Assembly: GCA_035354435.1 (NCBI GenBank) | Contig: DAOQAY010000154.1 | Coordinates: 1 to 6,400, forward strand | Origin: JAKLDO01 sp035354435 | Lineage (GTDB): Bacteria; UBP6; UBA1177 | Direction of reading: 5' to 3' | Length of the DNA stretch: 6,400 nt | In this document: positions 5,409 to 6,400 of the stretch, piece by piece | How the letters are laid out: every line of letters begins with the position of its first letter | How positions within the stretch are numbered: position 1 is the first letter of the stretch | Made by a program: the position numbers and the translations under genes | The notes under the pieces: model-generated | What the model saw: only the letters and a program-made list of their open reading frames with translations | What the model was told of the DNA's origin: nothing | The model's database searches: none

Positions 5409-6400
5409 ATGAAAAGATTATGTTTCATTTTCGTCTTTTTCAGTTTTATTCTGTTTTCCTGCGATAGTGACAGCAAGAAGGAAAACATCAGCGATGTCGA
5501 TAATGTTGAAGTTAATGATACATCAACAGACACCGATGAAATAAATGATAATCCGTTTTTAGATGATGAATCAGATGCGGATGTCGATCAGCCTTTTGAA
5601 AATGACACAGACGACATTACGGAACCTGATGAACAGGAAGCTGATTCTGATGTAAGTTCCGATGAAAGTCCTGATGCTGATACAGATGATGATACCGACA
5701 TAATTGATGACGGCAGTTGTGCGAAGATAAGTATCGGAAAAAAATATGATTTTGGTACAGTGGCTCATGGAAGCAAGGTGTCAAAACATATTACTTTATG
5801 CAATTCATGTACGGAAACAATAACGCCGGATGTTTTAAAACCGGGTGAATTTTCAGGAAAATGCGGAAGTTTCAATATAGAAAATGTTAAAGTGAATGGA
5901 AATTCCGTGGATACAGGTTCCGGTTTTGACATACTGTTTTCGATGTCGCTGGGAAGCGGAGAATGTGCTGAAATGGATGCGACTTATGATTCCGGTTTGG
6001 GAGAATATTATCCTGAACTGCTGTACTGCGAAGTAAAAGGTTCAATGTCTGACGGGTTTGATTATTCTGTACTGTTCACGGGAACTTCCGGAGAAAGTGC
6101 CGTAACAACTGAAGCGGCGTGTCCGGCAGTTAATGATCTGTGTTACATTGATGGTGTTTGTTATGCGCAAGGTGCAACCGATCCGACAAATTTATGCAAA
6201 ATCTGTAATCCTGAAACTCCGGATGTCTGGTTCAATGCAAGCGAAAACAGTGTTTGTGACGACGGTTCGCTGAATACGACAGGTGATAAATGTAACAGCT
6301 CCGGTGTCTGCGCTGGAACAGCTGGTGCGCCGGTTCCGCCGGAGATAGCTGAGATAAGTGCAGGATCTAACTTTACTTGTGCTCTCGGTGAGAACGGCAA
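5409..6400 (+). CDS. Lipoprotein with acidic linker, Ig-like region, cysteine-rich module and probable RCC1 repeats (3' end off the window)
   Basis: The frame is open from ATG 5409 to the right edge: 330 full codons and no stop. Residues 1-17 are a lipoprotein signal peptide (KR, hydrophobic core, then ILFSC) with Cys18 as lipidation site. Residues 19-101 are an intrinsically disordered linker with 37 Asp/Glu in 83 residues and only two Lys, a spacer lifting the folded part off the membrane. Residues ~104-228 look like a beta-rich Ig/choice-of-anchor region (YDFGTVAHGSKVSKHITL). Residues 238-301 contain eight cysteines in a module of the form CYIDGVCYAQG...C..C.P...W.....C.DG, a pattern I associate with delta-proteobacterial surface proteins. 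Residues 314-330 (IAEISAGSNFTCALGENG) look like the start of an RCC1-type beta-propeller repeat, probably continuing right of the window. Asp at +2 would mean inner-membrane retention under the E. coli rule, which may not hold here. GGGGTG 4 nt upstream is a modest ribosome binding site. Function unknown. Confidence 0.88.
   Translation, partial: MKRLCFIFVFFSFILFSCDSDSKKENISDVDNVEVNDTSTDTDEINDNPFLDDESDADVDQPFENDTDDITEPDEQEADSDVSSDESPDADTDDDTDIIDDGSCAKISIGKKYDFGTVAHGSKVSKHITLCNSCTETITPDVLKPGEFSGKCGSFNIENVKVNGNSVDTGSGFDILFSMSLGSGECAEMDATYDSGLGEYYPELLYCEVKGSMSDGFDYSVLFTGTSGESAVTTEAACPAVNDLCYIDGVCYAQGATDPTNLCKICNPETPDVWFNASENSVCDDGSLNTTGDKCNSSGVCAGTAGAPVPPEIAEISAGSNFTCALGENG

Noticed and set aside
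5460..5710. GAT-rich tract in the lipoprotein gene as a DNA tandem repeat or CRISPR-like array
   Set aside because: There is no constant repeat unit or spacing. The pattern comes from Asp/Glu codons in a disordered linker that stays in frame.
5571..6400. Minus-strand open frames at 5571-5768 and 6161-6400
   Set aside because: The first is antisense to the Asp-rich linker, where GAT codons read as ATC and avoid stops. The second is antisense to the cysteine-rich module of the lipoprotein.

Overview
This 6.4 kb, somewhat AT-rich window is densely coding. It looks like chromosomal DNA from a Gram-negative bacterium with an elaborate envelope. The combination of a eukaryote-like Ser/Thr kinase with a periplasmic repeat domain, a lipoprotein with an acidic linker and an apparent RCC1-type start, and the long-form serine acetyltransferase is typical of delta-proteobacterial, myxobacterial or neighbouring candidate lineages. 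That placement is inference from gene content and is not firm. I see no RNA gene, insertion sequence, CRISPR array, phage gene or attachment site, and no gene-free stretch longer than about 130 bases.

Layout from left to right. (1) The 3' part of a serine O-acetyltransferase gene (EpsC/CysE type, first step of cysteine synthesis), followed 11 nt later on the same strand by (2) a 75-residue protein with a single C-terminal membrane anchor. (3) Facing them on the minus strand, with one base between the stop codons, is a 650-residue transmembrane Ser/Thr protein kinase. It has an N-terminal four-cysteine zinc-ribbon-like motif, a complete kinase domain, a transmembrane helix, a Lys/Pro/Glu-rich linker and five Sel1/Hcp-like repeats, each carrying a C-x7-C pair. 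(4) Divergent from the kinase across a 129-bp spacer is an 825-residue three-domain lipid enzyme: an AMP-forming acyl ligase, an acyl carrier protein domain and a PlsC-type acyltransferase in one chain. (5) After a short intergenic region with a possible terminator and promoter, a lipoprotein gene starts at 5409 and runs off the right edge. It has a lipobox, an 83-residue acidic linker, an Ig-like region and a cysteine-rich module, and the first residues of what looks like an RCC1 repeat are visible at the edge.

The shared theme is the cell envelope. One enzyme can activate and transfer fatty acids into phospholipid, one kinase appears to link a disulfide-rich periplasmic domain to cytoplasmic phosphorylation, and one lipoprotein presents extracytoplasmic repeats. 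Nothing in the sequence proves that they act together. The two most distinctive objects are the self-contained ligase-ACP-acyltransferase fusion and the kinase with the regular cysteine-paired periplasmic repeat array.
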